Positions 37,570-47,222 of a stretch of DNA of 64,000 nucleotides are shown here, piece after piece. The notes beneath the pieces were generated by a model. It made no database searches. It saw nothing but the letters and a program-made list of their open reading frames with translations, and was not told the origin of the DNA. Positions within the stretch are counted from its first letter, which is position 1; the number at the start of each line of letters is the position of its first letter. A program made the position numbers and the translations under genes. The stretch lies in NCBI RefSeq assembly GCF_949774925.1, contig NZ_OX458932.1:1364001-1428000 (forward strand), in the 5' to 3' direction. This DNA comes from Candidatus Methylacidiphilum fumarolicum (GTDB lineage: Bacteria; Verrucomicrobiota; Verrucomicrobiia; Methylacidiphilales; Methylacidiphilaceae).

Positions 37570-38154
37570 ATGTCTATTACTCGTTCCGAAAGTCAAACGA
37601 AGAGCTTTGATGAAGATCCATCGAAGGCGTGTTGTTGCAATAAAAGAGCTGGCGCTAAAATGGATAAAATTCATGTATGTGCAGAGCGCGTAGATTTTAT
37701 ATTTCCAGAGGTCATCTTTCCTTCCGAAAGAGTGTTTAAAGTCGCTGGGGAAGAGCTTCTTAGAAAACTAGTTCTTAAGCATCATGAAAATTTGATAAAA
37801 AGCCAAATTTTCTATCTTTTTCCAACCGATAAAGCTGAAATGGAAAAATTGGTGAGACGTTCGGCTGATTTTGTGGTAGAGATGTGTGGGGGACCCTCAT
37901 ATTATACTGCGTCTAGGGGAGAGCCGAGGATGCGCTCCCGCCATTTTTCAGTAACCATAGACGAAAAAGCAAGAGAAGTATGGCTTGCTTGCTATAAGTA
38001 CGCTCTCAAAGAAGTTAATTTTCCTTTCTCAGTTCTTGAAGAATTCTGGCAATGGATCGAATCTTTTTCTATTCGAATAATCAATAGAAGAACCACTCTT
38101 GAACCTCCTCGTCGCATTCCCTTTGCAGAGATTAAAAATTTCTTTATTTCCTAA
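37570..38154 (+). CDS. Truncated hemoglobin (group II/III-like) with N-terminal extension
   Basis: 194 residues, longer than the usual 120-135. The globin core begins near residue 53. FVVEMCGGPSYYTASRGEP and MRSRHFSVTI fit the truncated-hemoglobin F-helix region, with H125 as the likely proximal haem ligand. WLACYKYALKE follows in helix G. The first 50 residues include three consecutive cysteines (C21-C23) and no globin motif; an alternative ATG at codon 31 would remove most of it. Relatives bind oxygen or detoxify nitric oxide. Methylacidiphilum species are known to have several globins. It is a single gene with no terminator seen. Confidence 0.82.
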   Translation: MSITRSESQTKSFDEDPSKACCCNKRAGAKMDKIHVCAERVDFIFPEVIFPSERVFKVAGEELLRKLVLKHHENLIKSQIFYLFPTDKAEMEKLVRRSADFVVEMCGGPSYYTASRGEPRMRSRHFSVTIDEKAREVWLACYKYALKEVNFPFSVLEEFWQWIESFSIRIINRRTTLEPPRRIPFAEIKNFFIS

Positions 38155-38224
38155 TTGTTTTTAATTAAAGGATCTGACTTTAAATACATTGATAGAAATG
38201 GATTAATTTTATTAATCTATTTCA

Positions 38225-38845
38225 TTATTCAGTAATATTGACTTCCCAACTGTTGATATCCAAAAACTTTTCCCAAGATTCATCGATAGGAAACTTTCCG
38301 GCAATAAAAAGCGGACGCCATTTAGGCTTTTTCGGCTTCTTAAGTAATTTCATTCCAGCTTCTTGAGGTGTTCTATTCCCTTTTTTGCTATTGCATCGAA
38401 TACAGGAACAAACCACATTCTCCCAAGTTGTTTTTCCGCCCCGCTCTCTAGGTATCACATGGTCTAAATTTAGATAAGAGGGGTCAAATTTTCCCCCGCA
38501 ATACTGACAAAGATACCCATCTCTTTCAAAGACATTATGCCTAGTAAATTTAACTTCCTTCCTTGGGACTTTTTCAAAAAGGAGCAGTAAAATAACTTTT
38601 GGTACTCTGATTTTAAAAGAAACTGTGTGAACTACATCGCTCCCATGGTATGCTTGAGAATGTTCTTTCCATTCAAAAAAATCCAAGGTATAAAAATCAT
38701 CTTTGTTTTTATGCACTACGTAAGCATGTCCACAATAAAGAAGATTAAAAGCCCTCCGGGCCGTGCACCAATTAACGGCTTGCCACAGCCTGTTAAGAAT
38801 AAGAACACTGGAATTCAAAATGTCCCTTGAACTTTGTTGCAACAA
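38225..38845 (-). CDS. HNH endonuclease (McrA-type fold)
   Basis: 206 residues. The zinc-finger HNH core is clear: DGYLCQYCGGKF, then LNLDHVIPRERGG (catalytic His), WENVVCSCIRCNSKKGNRTP. The N-terminal VLILNRLWQAVNWCTARRAF is the signature of a widespread stand-alone HNH family of unknown role. Nothing nearby suggests a restriction system. Nuclease assignment is sound; the biological role is open. Confidence 0.88.
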   Translation of the reverse strand: MLQQSSRDILNSSVLILNRLWQAVNWCTARRAFNLLYCGHAYVVHKNKDDFYTLDFFEWKEHSQAYHGSDVVHTVSFKIRVPKVILLLLFEKVPRKEVKFTRHNVFERDGYLCQYCGGKFDPSYLNLDHVIPRERGGKTTWENVVCSCIRCNSKKGNRTPQEAGMKLLKKPKKPKWRPLFIAGKFPIDESWEKFLDINSWEVNITE

Positions 38846-39094
38846 TCCAATGTGTAATTTGTGAATGTGTTGGTGTCAAGAATCCTTTTTGTTCATTAAA
38901 AGAAGAATTATTCCAAAAATGTCCCCCTATTTTTTCTACTTGCCTATGATTTCCAAAAACAATAAATATTATAATAACTTTGATAAAAAAATATTAATCT
39001 TTTTAATGATCCTACAAAAGCTATTCTTGAATCCTATTTTTTTGGAGTGTAAAAAATGATCCAATAATGTAAATGCTTGTTTCATTACCTCTCA

Positions 39095-41899
39095 ATGAAA
39101 AAAAACTTAGAAAATTTTCTGGCATGGCTTTTGCACAAAACCTGCCTGCATTGCCGAATAGTTATTCTACTATTTCTTGGCCTGACAGGATTATCCATAT
39201 GGATTCTTTCTACGCAATTTAAAGTCATCAACGACACCAATGCCTTGATTCGAAAAGATTCTCCCATTCATAAATATTATTTGGAATATCGGAAGGAATT
39301 TGGCGTTGCTGAAGATTATGTCGTAGTGATCCATGGAGATGATCCCGAGGAAAATAAAAAAGCTGCTCTTGAAGTTGGGAAAAAGCTTAGAGAACTTGCT
39401 CCTTTGGTGCAAAATGTAAGAGATAGACTCGATCTATCAAAACTAGAAACCCATCTTTTGCTTTATCTTTCCATTGATGATCTTAAAAAAATCGATTCCG
39501 AAATTGACGGCTACGTCAAAGCTCTTAAAGAACAACCTGAAATAAAGCTCGATCTGAACACTGTTTTGAACCAGGCAAATGAAAAATTCCAAGAATCTTA
39601 TCTACGAAAACACGAAAACTGGAAAGAATTTATTCCTTTTATAGACCGGTTTATTTCAATTTTGAACCAGCTAGCTGATCAGCTCGAGCAAAAGCCAAAC
39701 TATCAAGTAAAAGTACAGAAATCTTCTCTCCAGCTTCAGGATAAAGACATGTCTAATCTAAAAGTTGAAGACATTCGATCTATTCTAGAAGATCATGAAT
39801 TTCTTTCTTTCGAAGATGGCAAACTGGTCCTTGTAACTGCTTCTCCAGGCAAAGGTGCAAGCGATGGGCAAAAAAGGACTGAAACGATAAAAAAAATCCG
39901 ACAAATTATTGCTGATATTGGAATGGAATACCCTTCTCTATCGATCGGTCTGACTGGAGAGCCGGTACTTGAAGATGATCAGCTACAGGAAAGTTCGAAA
40001 GATAGCCTAAATTCAGCTCTTCTAGCTTTCAGTCTTGTTAGTTTCCTTTTTTTTATCAGCTATCGTGAAATCCTTCGCCCCGCTATCGGTTTGATTGTGC
40101 TGGCAATGGCTTTGTGCTGGTCTCTGGCTTTTCCTATGGTAACCATTGGCCATCTGAACATTATTTCTGAAGCTTTTGTAGCTATGGTAATAGGGATGGG
40201 GATCGATTTTAGCATTCAGTTTATGAGTAGATATGAAGAAGAAATTTCTGGAGGGAAAACCATCCTAGAGGCTCTTAAAACAACTTCGAAACACACGGGA
40301 GCAGCGATCTTTACAGGCGGATGTACGACAGCCATTGCTTTCTTCACTATGTGTTTTAACGATTTTATTGGATTACAGGAATTCGGGATAGTTGCGGGAT
40401 TTGGTATTCTCTTTTGCCTTTTAAGCAGCCTAACTCTACTACCAGCCATGTATTTCTGGATCGACTCTAAAATAGGGCTAAACAGAATCCGGCAGTCTAC
40501 GATTAAAACCACCTGGACTACGCCCCAATGGTTTAACACCGTTTTGTTTTTTTCTCCAAGAGGCACTTTGACACTAGCGTCACTGGCTACTGTTTTCTTT
40601 GCGTTTATGATTCCAAAAGTGGGATTTGACTACAATCTTTTGAACCTTCAAAATCAAAATCTTGATTGTGTTCAACGAGAACTAGAGCTACTTAACTCCC
40701 CTTCTCGTGGGATGATTTCAGCCTTATCCGTCGCCAATAACGAAGAAGAAGCCAAAAAAAGAGCCAAGGCTTTTGAGGCTTTACCTTCTGTTGCCGAAGT
40801 CCGTACGTTGACAACTATTTTTCCTGAGCAACAGGAAGAAAAACTTCAAATTATTAGAAATATTGTCGATAAACTTAAGGATGTTCCTTTAGACTCCTCG
40901 AAAAAAGAAGTTAACGCTGATAGACTGAAAAAGGATATCGACGATCTTCTCCAAAAGTCTGAAGAAGGCTATAAAACAGCACAAAAATTTGTCGCGATTG
41001 CCCCACAGGCAAAAGAAGCGGTGGATATTTTTTCAAAACTTATCCCTGCGCTAAGCCGTATTCAAAAACAAATGAATAAGCTTCCAAAAACTGAATTAAA
41101 TAAGCGGCTTAGTAGAGCCCAATTTGAAATCTTTGGTACCATGGAAAGTGGACTGCTTTGGTTAAGATCACAAGACACTTCTAGAGGAGTGACCAAAGAT
41201 GACCTTCCGAAGGAGGTTCTGGAACGATTCCTTTCTCCTCACGGGAAAATTCTCATCGAAATTATTCCTAAAGAAAATGTATGGGAAAGGAAAGCAGATG
41301 TGCAATTTGTTAACGATATTCGAAAAGTTGATCCAAAAGTTACTGGGACTCCCGTTCAAAATTATGAGTATATAGAGCTTTTAAGAAAAAGTTATACGGA
41401 AGCTGCTCAATGGGCATTCGTAGCTATCGTTATCCTTATTGTCTTGAGGTTTCAAAATCTCCTCTATTCTATTCTAGCTCTTTTTCCCCTCGTTTTGGCA
41501 GCTATATGGACATTGGGATGGATGGGCTTTTTTAGCATTCCCTTTAATCCCGCTAACATTATTACTTTACCTCTGGCTATTGGAGCAGGCGTTGCTTATG
41601 GTATCTATACAGTTGACAGGTATAGTGAAGATGGGAATGCCCAACTTTTTTCTACAAGTACTGGCAAAGCTATTCTCGTTTCCGGTCTCACAGCTGTCAT
41701 CGGGTTTGCTTCTCTACTCATAAGCTCTTATCAAGGACTGTATAGTTTAGGCTTGGTTATGACGATAGCTATTAGCTTTTGCTTAATCACAAGCTTAATT
41801 ATCCTGCCACAAGTGTTTTATTTGATGAGTAACAAGAAAAAAAAAGATAATGAGCTGACGATTGATCTTCCTGCCGAAGAAACTCTTGCGAATAAATAA
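39095..41899 (+). CDS. RND/MMPL-superfamily exporter (HpnN-like)
   Basis: 934 residues from the ATG at 39095; an in-frame TTG at 39077 is less likely. It has the two-half RND plan: one N-terminal transmembrane helix, a large periplasmic domain, five to six helices (about 315-460), then a second repeat with helices near 480-500 and 760-915. The conserved GMGIDFSIQFMSRYEEE motif lies in the first half and GAGVAYGIYTVDRY in the second. The sequence resembles hopanoid-biosynthesis-associated RND transporters (HpnN), which move hopanoids to the outer membrane. No hpn gene is adjacent, so the substrate is inferred. Confidence 0.8.
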   Translation: MKKNLENFLAWLLHKTCLHCRIVILLFLGLTGLSIWILSTQFKVINDTNALIRKDSPIHKYYLEYRKEFGVAEDYVVVIHGDDPEENKKAALEVGKKLRELAPLVQNVRDRLDLSKLETHLLLYLSIDDLKKIDSEIDGYVKALKEQPEIKLDLNTVLNQANEKFQESYLRKHENWKEFIPFIDRFISILNQLADQLEQKPNYQVKVQKSSLQLQDKDMSNLKVEDIRSILEDHEFLSFEDGKLVLVTASPGKGASDGQKRTETIKKIRQIIADIGMEYPSLSIGLTGEPVLEDDQLQESSKDSLNSALLAFSLVSFLFFISYREILRPAIGLIVLAMALCWSLAFPMVTIGHLNIISEAFVAMVIGMGIDFSIQFMSRYEEEISGGKTILEALKTTSKHTGAAIFTGGCTTAIAFFTMCFNDFIGLQEFGIVAGFGILFCLLSSLTLLPAMYFWIDSKIGLNRIRQSTIKTTWTTPQWFNTVLFFSPRGTLTLASLATVFFAFMIPKVGFDYNLLNLQNQNLDCVQRELELLNSPSRGMISALSVANNEEEAKKRAKAFEALPSVAEVRTLTTIFPEQQEEKLQIIRNIVDKLKDVPLDSSKKEVNADRLKKDIDDLLQKSEEGYKTAQKFVAIAPQAKEAVDIFSKLIPALSRIQKQMNKLPKTELNKRLSRAQFEIFGTMESGLLWLRSQDTSRGVTKDDLPKEVLERFLSPHGKILIEIIPKENVWERKADVQFVNDIRKVDPKVTGTPVQNYEYIELLRKSYTEAAQWAFVAIVILIVLRFQNLLYSILALFPLVLAAIWTLGWMGFFSIPFNPANIITLPLAIGAGVAYGIYTVDRYSEDGNAQLFSTSTGKAILVSGLTAVIGFASLLISSYQGLYSLGLVMTIAISFCLITSLIILPQVFYLMSNKKKKDNELTIDLPAEETLANK

Positions 41900-41922
41900 C
41901 TTTTTTGAACATTAAGAATTTC

Positions 41923-42582
41923 CTAATAAGGACTAAATGCTTTTTCTGATACCAAAAGAAAGGGAGGCGGATCAGGCTTTCTATAACTTTTGGGCTGTTT
42001 GAGCTTTCTTCCTATCCTTTTATCCTCTGCCTGCGTCCTAGCAATCACTATAGGAGTCCCGATGTCAACTAGCTGGTAAAACTTTTCAGCTTCTTTCCAT
42101 TCAAGCCGAATGCAGCCATGACTTCTTGGAACAGGCCATACATAACCTTGATGAATATAATAACCTGGTAAAAATTCTACGGCATAGGGCATCGGATAAC
42201 CAACATATCTCCATCCGGCTCCAGGTCTCCCTGAAATATCTGATGGAATATATTTTCCATCTTTAACCCAAAATCCGTAACTGGACGATCTTTTCCTTTG
42301 TTGCTTATCAAGTACTTTGAAATGGCCTGTTGGAGTCGTATCTCCCTTTCCTGTGCATACATGAGTAGCAAGAACGATTTTTTCACCCTTCACAATATAA
42401 AGTGCTTGATTATTCAAAGAAATTTTTACGACTATTTTACCAGGATGCCCTTTTTGAACATTTTCTTCTTTGCCAAAAATATCCAAAAAGTCATCTAAAG
42501 AAATGGCTTTTATAGGACTAGAGAAATAAGGAAAGAATAGAGAAGAAAAGAGAATCAAAAATCGCATCATATCGAAAAACAC
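41923..42582 (-). CDS. L,D-transpeptidase (YkuD family)
   Basis: 219 residues with an N-terminal signal sequence (about 1-25). The YkuD domain ends in YYIHQGYVWPVPRSHGCIRL, which contains the upstream His and the catalytic His and Cys of SHGCIR. Upstream, IVVKISLNNQALYIVKGEKI starts the domain and CTGKGDTTPTGHFKVLDK is the second family block. Enzymes of this family form 3-3 peptidoglycan cross-links or attach proteins to the wall in the periplasm. Single gene. Confidence 0.9.
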   Translation of the reverse strand: MFFDMMRFLILFSSLFFPYFSSPIKAISLDDFLDIFGKEENVQKGHPGKIVVKISLNNQALYIVKGEKIVLATHVCTGKGDTTPTGHFKVLDKQQRKRSSSYGFWVKDGKYIPSDISGRPGAGWRYVGYPMPYAVEFLPGYYIHQGYVWPVPRSHGCIRLEWKEAEKFYQLVDIGTPIVIARTQAEDKRIGRKLKQPKSYRKPDPPPFLLVSEKAFSPY

Positions 42583-42666
42583 AAGAACAGGAATAAAATA
42601 TCGTATGCTACTGGATAAGTTCTAACATCAAGAACTTTTTGGCAAAAGAAAAAACAAGCCTTCTAT

Positions 42667-43038
42667 TCAAGAAACCAATCTAAAAATATAGGGATAATTA
42701 TAAGTTTTTCCTCTGGATACAGCGATTGAGGCTGCAATCATCGTCCAAATTACAAAGATCCCTAAAAAAAATATAAGAAGATAACCGATCAACACAGAAA
42801 AGAGGAACAGACAAATCAAAAAATAAACTGTAAAACTGATCTGCGCATTCAAGGCTTCTCTAGCCTGCATTTTAACGAAAGGATCTTTGGCGAGCAAAAA
42901 AATGATAAGTGGCACTAAAATTTGTCCAATCGCAAAAAAATATCCAATCAGAGGAGCTAAGTGCGCCAAAAGGGCAAGGTTTTTGCTTTCCGATGAAATC
43001 ATCTCTATAAACAAATGGGCGAATTGCCCTTTTTTCAA
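42667..43038 (-). CDS. DUF4870 small membrane protein
   Basis: 123 residues with three hydrophobic segments (about 24-45, 65-88 and 88-108). LALLAHLAPLIGYFFAIGQILVP and FVKMQAREALNAQ are the DUF4870/Tic20-like signatures. Function unknown. It stands alone between the transpeptidase and the glycosylase genes, with 180-bp gaps that hold no other gene. Confidence 0.8.
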   Translation of the reverse strand: MKKGQFAHLFIEMISSESKNLALLAHLAPLIGYFFAIGQILVPLIIFLLAKDPFVKMQAREALNAQISFTVYFLICLFLFSVLIGYLLIFFLGIFVIWTMIAASIAVSRGKTYNYPYIFRLVS

Positions 43039-43227
43039 ACATTTTTTCTGAGAGATCAGCCTGTTTGTAAGCAGTTATTATCTGTCTATAGGATCGATTC
43101 AGCTTAATAAAAAGTATATAACTGACTGGCTCAAATGGCCACTTTTGGGTAGGCTTCCATTCTTTTCCTTTTTATTTGGTTATCCATAAACCAAGTCAGC
43201 GGCTTCATCCCCTCGTTTTCAATAGCT

Positions 43228-43914
43228 TCATGAGAATGGTTTATAATGTGTGGTAGGACCAAAAGCCGTTTTCTCTTTGTCCTTGTTGTGGGGACTGGAA
43301 GAGGCATCCATCAGAGTAGGCATAATTCGATTTATAGCTTTTTTCCAAACAAAACGCAAAGGTTTCTTTGCCCACTCTTCTGCGTAATCGACACCAATTC
43401 TAGGAGTTCTCTCAATTTCCGAATCTGGAACTTCAAGCCCGGATTCTTCCACCCAAATGCGCTCTCCAATCAAAGAAATCCCATTGTCAGCCAAAGTAAT
43501 CCCCATAGTTTTGGTGACTTTTCCAGGGCCATCTGCCCACTGATGTTCAGGAATACCTTTTCTTCTTGATTTAACCAACTCCTTTCCTTCTGTAATAATT
43601 ACCCCACGGATCAATACAGCCATGGGAATTCCCTCCGGTCCCAAAACAAAATTCAAAAGATGGTGCATGCCATAGCAAAAATAGACATAAGTAATGCCTC
43701 CTTGCTGAAAGATTATTTTATTTCTTGGAGTTAACCGATTCCCATAGCCATGACAAGCTTTGTCCTCGGCTCCACCGTACGCCTCGGTCTCAATAATAAT
43801 TCCAGCAATAATCCCTTTCGGATCTCTAACCGTCAATTTTTTCCCTAGGAAAAAAAGGGCCCCTTGTACTGGATCATCAATCAGATATGCAGCTAAGCCA
43901 ATTTTCTTTCCCAT
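43228..43914 (-). CDS. 3-methyladenine (alkyladenine) DNA glycosylase, AAG/MPG type
   Basis: 228 residues. [20 protein letters not shown] carries the catalytic Glu region, and [29 protein letters not shown] is the conserved core (split here by the Gln-Gly loop). The C-terminal part includes [14 protein letters not shown], all typical of the MPG/AAG family. It excises alkylated purines from DNA in base excision repair. Single gene, 68 bp from fdsD. Confidence 0.92.
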   Translation of the reverse strand: MGKKIGLAAYLIDDPVQGALFFLGKKLTVRDPKGIIAGIIIETEAYGGAEDKACHGYGNRLTPRNKIIFQQGGITYVYFCYGMHHLLNFVLGPEGIPMAVLIRGVIITEGKELVKSRRKGIPEHQWADGPGKVTKTMGITLADNGISLIGERIWVEESGLEVPDSEIERTPRIGVDYAEEWAKKPLRFVWKKAINRIMPTLMDASSSPHNKDKEKTAFGPTTHYKPFS

Positions 43915-43982
43915 TATGGCTTTTATTTAAATCGAGAGATCACAGAAATCCATTGCGAAGAAAAAAGCAAAGAAATTTTGAC

Positions 43983-44222
43983 CTAGCTACTACTTTTTAG
44001 TTTTTCAACGGCTAGTCTTACAAGGGGAGCCAGTTTTTCTCCCTCAGTCTTCTCAACATAGCCAATAATCCTTTGTCGCATGGAAGGAGACCAAAATTTC
44101 CGGAGATGATTAGCAATCCCCTCTACAGCTTCTTCAGTAGTAGGATAATTTTTAAAAAATTCACCTATCTGGTTAGCCATAAAAATGAGATCCTCATGCC
44201 CCTCTTTCATAACTATGTTCAT
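43983..44222 (-). CDS. fdsD: NAD-dependent formate dehydrogenase delta subunit
   Basis: 79 residues. LIFMANQIGEFFKNYP, IANHLRKFWSPSMRQRI and LAPLVRLAVEKL form the full FdsD pattern. FdsD is a small subunit needed for assembly or stability of the molybdenum formate dehydrogenase. It follows fdsA by 50 bp as the last gene of fdsGBA-D. The usual fdsC (sulfurtransferase) between fdsA and fdsD is absent. Confidence 0.88.
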   Translation of the reverse strand: MNIVMKEGHEDLIFMANQIGEFFKNYPTTEEAVEGIANHLRKFWSPSMRQRIIGYVEKTEGEKLAPLVRLAVEKLKSSS

Positions 44223-44272
44223 TGAAACGAAGATGTGATAGAAATTTTACAAATGGTGTAATGCCCTCCTTC

Positions 44273-47152
44273 TTAACAGGCAACGGTTTTTTCTTTTGCT
44301 TCTTTAGCAAGAGCGCTTACTTGCACAGCAGTAACCTTATATTCCGGACAGTTTGTTGCCCAATCTGAAATTTCAGTAGTGACAATATTTGCACGACTTT
44401 CAGGAAAATGGAAAGTCGCATATACAGTGCCCGGTTGCACTCTTTCGGTTATTTTACACCTAAAAGTTCCACTGCCCTTTCTACTGGTCACTTCTACCAA
44501 CTCTCCATCTTTGATTCCCCTTTCTTCAGCATCTGATGGATGAATTTCTAAGATATCTTCTTTAAACCAGATAACGTTTTGCGTCCGCCTTGTCTGGGTA
44601 CCCACATTGTAATGATGTAAAATTCTGCCTGTTGTGAGGATAAGAGGGAAACGCCTGGATGGCTTTTCTGGCGTTGGAACATAACCAGTAATATGGAACT
44701 GTCCTAAGCCTCTAAAGAATTTCTCCTTATGCATTACTGGAGTTCCTTCAGTTGCCTGTTCATTACATGGCCATTGAATGCTTCCCAATTTATCAAGTTT
44801 CTCATAGCTTACCCCTCGGAAGGTTGGAGTAAGTCTCGCAATTTCATCCATGATTTCTGAGGGATGATTATAATGCATGGGATAACCCATTGCTTGAGCG
44901 ATTTCCTGAATCACTTCCCATTCTTGTTTTCCGCAGCGCGGAGGCATGACTTGCCTGACTCTTTGAATCCTTCTTTCCGCATTGGTAAAAGTTCCATCTT
45001 TTTCCAAAAAGGAACATCCAGGCAAAAACACATGGCAGTACTTCGACATTTCATTGAGGAAAATGTCATGAAGGACCACTAGTTCCATTGATTTTAGGGC
45101 TTGGATAACGTGATTGCTGTCAGGATCCGATTGAGTAAGATCCTCCCCATGCACATAGATGCCCTTAAAATTCCCATACACAGCTTCCGTTAGCATATTA
45201 GTAATCCTTAATCCCGGCTCTGGATCTAAGGGTACATTCCATGCTCCTTCGAAAAGCATCCTCGTTTCAAAATCAGATACATGCCTATAGCCTGAAAATT
45301 CATGAGGGAAAGAACCCATGTCACAGGAGCCTTGCACATTGTTTTGACCCCGCAGAGGATTAACTCCTGCTCCCTCTTTACCTACATTTCCAGTAAGCAT
45401 AGCCAGATTCGCTATAGCTAGCACAGCAGTTGTCCCTTGGGAATGTTCAGTTACGCCAAGTCCATAATAGATGGCTGCGTTACCACCGGTAGCATACAGT
45501 CTTGCAGCAGCTCGAATGGTTTCGGCAGGAACTCCTGTTATTTCCTGTACTGCTTCCGGTGCATTCTCAGGCTTTCGAACAAATTGCATCCATTTTTCAA
45601 AGGAGACCTTATCACATTTCTCTTCAATAAATTTCCTATCTTCGAGCCCCTCCTCAAGGATCGTATAGGCGATAGCATTCAGCAAAGCTACGTTAGTCCC
45701 AGGCTTTAATTGAAGATGATAATCGGCTCGAATGTGGGGTGTTTTGACAAGATCGATTTTTCTTGGATCGGCTACAATCAGACGTGCACCTTGGCGAAGT
45801 CGACGTTTCATCTGGGAACCAAAAACAGGATGCCCATCCGTAGGATTGGCACCGATAACAAAAATAACATCAGAAAACTGAATAGAATCAAAGGGATTCG
45901 TTCCTGCTGAGGTTCCAAAGGCTGCCTTCAATCCATAACCTGTAGGAGAATGGCAGACCCGAGCACAAGTATCGATATTGTTATTGTGAAAGACTGCTCG
46001 AACCAGCTTTTGTACAAGATAGTCCTCTTCATTAGTACACCGAGAAGAACTCACAGCCCCAATCGAATTTCTGCCATATTTATCAGTTATTCTCTTAAAT
46101 TCCGAAGCTACATAAGCAATAGCTTCTTCCCAGCTCACTTCTTTCCAAGGGTCTTCGATTTTTTTCCGGAGCATAGGCTTTAATGGCCTTTCAGGACTCA
46201 ACGCATAAGTCCAGGCAAACCTACCTTTAACACAAGAATGCCCATGATTAGCATGACCATTTTTATAGGGCACCATTCGAATGACTTCATTGCCTTGGGT
46301 TTGAGCTTCGAAAGAACAACCAACTCCACAATAGGCACAGGTTGTAATCGTTGATTTTAGGGGGAGACCCTTTTCTATGACTGTATCTTCGATCAAGGCC
46401 GCTGTTGGACAGGCCATAACGCAGGCTCCGCAAGAAACGCATTCTGAGCTCAGAAACTCATGGGTAGGACCTGGAGTGATAACAGAATCAAATCCTCTAT
46501 GACGCGCAGTAAGAGCCAGAGTTCCTTGAATTTCATCGCAAGCACGAACGCATCGAAAACAGACAATGCATTTGGAGGGATCAAATGTGAAATAAGGATT
46601 TGTTTTATCTTTAGGACTTGTTAGATGATTTTTTCCTGAAAAACCATAACGGACATCTCTCAATCCAACAGCACCTGCCATGTCTTGAAGCTCACAGTCG
46701 CCATCCACAGGGCACATCAAACAATCCAAGGGATGATCCGAAATATACAATTCCATAACGTTGCGACGGAGCTTGGCAAGTTTTTCAGAAAATGTTTTGA
46801 CCTTCATGCCCTGTTCTACAAGGGTCGTACAGGAGGCTGGATACCCTCTTTTGCCTTCTATTTCCACAAGACAAAGCCTACAAGATCCAAAAGGTTCAAG
46901 GCTTTCTGTAGCACAAAGCTTGGGAATCATAATTCCATGCAATGCCGCAGCCCTTAAAAGGGATGTCCCCTCAGGAACGCTGACTTCTATCCCATCAATG
47001 GTTAGAGTTACAGCTTTTGGTTGAATCTCGGATTCGTGGACAAACCGAGCCATTTTATTTTGAGTAGCACCATTCTTATGGCCGTTTCTATATTTAATCC
47101 ACTCTATAGGGCTTCCAGGCGTTCCAAGATCTATTCGTTTGTCGGTTAACAT
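44273..47152 (-). CDS. fdsA: NAD-dependent formate dehydrogenase alpha (molybdopterin) subunit
   Basis: About 959 residues from the ATG at 47152, chosen for its AAGGAGG ribosome site; a TTG at 47269 would overlap fdsB. Domains in order: a [2Fe-2S] ferredoxin-like region (GSCRLCLVEI ... PASC), a His-Cys3 cluster (HPLDCLMCPVDGDC), two [4Fe-4S] motifs (CIVCFRCVRAC, CVSCGACVMAC), then a further cluster (CAYCGVGC) and the bis-MGD catalytic domain. The metal-ligand Cys is in RVCHSPT, so it uses Cys, not selenocysteine. It oxidises formate to CO2 and passes electrons to FdsB/NAD, the last step of methanol oxidation. Confidence 0.95.
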   Translation of the reverse strand: MLTDKRIDLGTPGSPIEWIKYRNGHKNGATQNKMARFVHESEIQPKAVTLTIDGIEVSVPEGTSLLRAAALHGIMIPKLCATESLEPFGSCRLCLVEIEGKRGYPASCTTLVEQGMKVKTFSEKLAKLRRNVMELYISDHPLDCLMCPVDGDCELQDMAGAVGLRDVRYGFSGKNHLTSPKDKTNPYFTFDPSKCIVCFRCVRACDEIQGTLALTARHRGFDSVITPGPTHEFLSSECVSCGACVMACPTAALIEDTVIEKGLPLKSTITTCAYCGVGCSFEAQTQGNEVIRMVPYKNGHANHGHSCVKGRFAWTYALSPERPLKPMLRKKIEDPWKEVSWEEAIAYVASEFKRITDKYGRNSIGAVSSSRCTNEEDYLVQKLVRAVFHNNNIDTCARVCHSPTGYGLKAAFGTSAGTNPFDSIQFSDVIFVIGANPTDGHPVFGSQMKRRLRQGARLIVADPRKIDLVKTPHIRADYHLQLKPGTNVALLNAIAYTILEEGLEDRKFIEEKCDKVSFEKWMQFVRKPENAPEAVQEITGVPAETIRAAARLYATGGNAAIYYGLGVTEHSQGTTAVLAIANLAMLTGNVGKEGAGVNPLRGQNNVQGSCDMGSFPHEFSGYRHVSDFETRMLFEGAWNVPLDPEPGLRITNMLTEAVYGNFKGIYVHGEDLTQSDPDSNHVIQALKSMELVVLHDIFLNEMSKYCHVFLPGCSFLEKDGTFTNAERRIQRVRQVMPPRCGKQEWEVIQEIAQAMGYPMHYNHPSEIMDEIARLTPTFRGVSYEKLDKLGSIQWPCNEQATEGTPVMHKEKFFRGLGQFHITGYVPTPEKPSRRFPLILTTGRILHHYNVGTQTRRTQNVIWFKEDILEIHPSDAEERGIKDGELVEVTSRKGSGTFRCKITERVQPGTVYATFHFPESRANIVTTEISDWATNCPEYKVTAVQVSALAKEAKEKTVAC

Positions 47153-47222
47153 GGCTTCGTCCTCCTTTTTCTGATTTTCTAGCGGTGTAATTTTTTGAAT
47201 CTGTCCTCTTTTTTCTTTCACA

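Noticed and set aside
44864-47024. Plus-strand frames inside the formate dehydrogenase alpha gene
   Set aside because: They run antisense to a gene with complete cluster and cofactor motifs and have no recognisable product.
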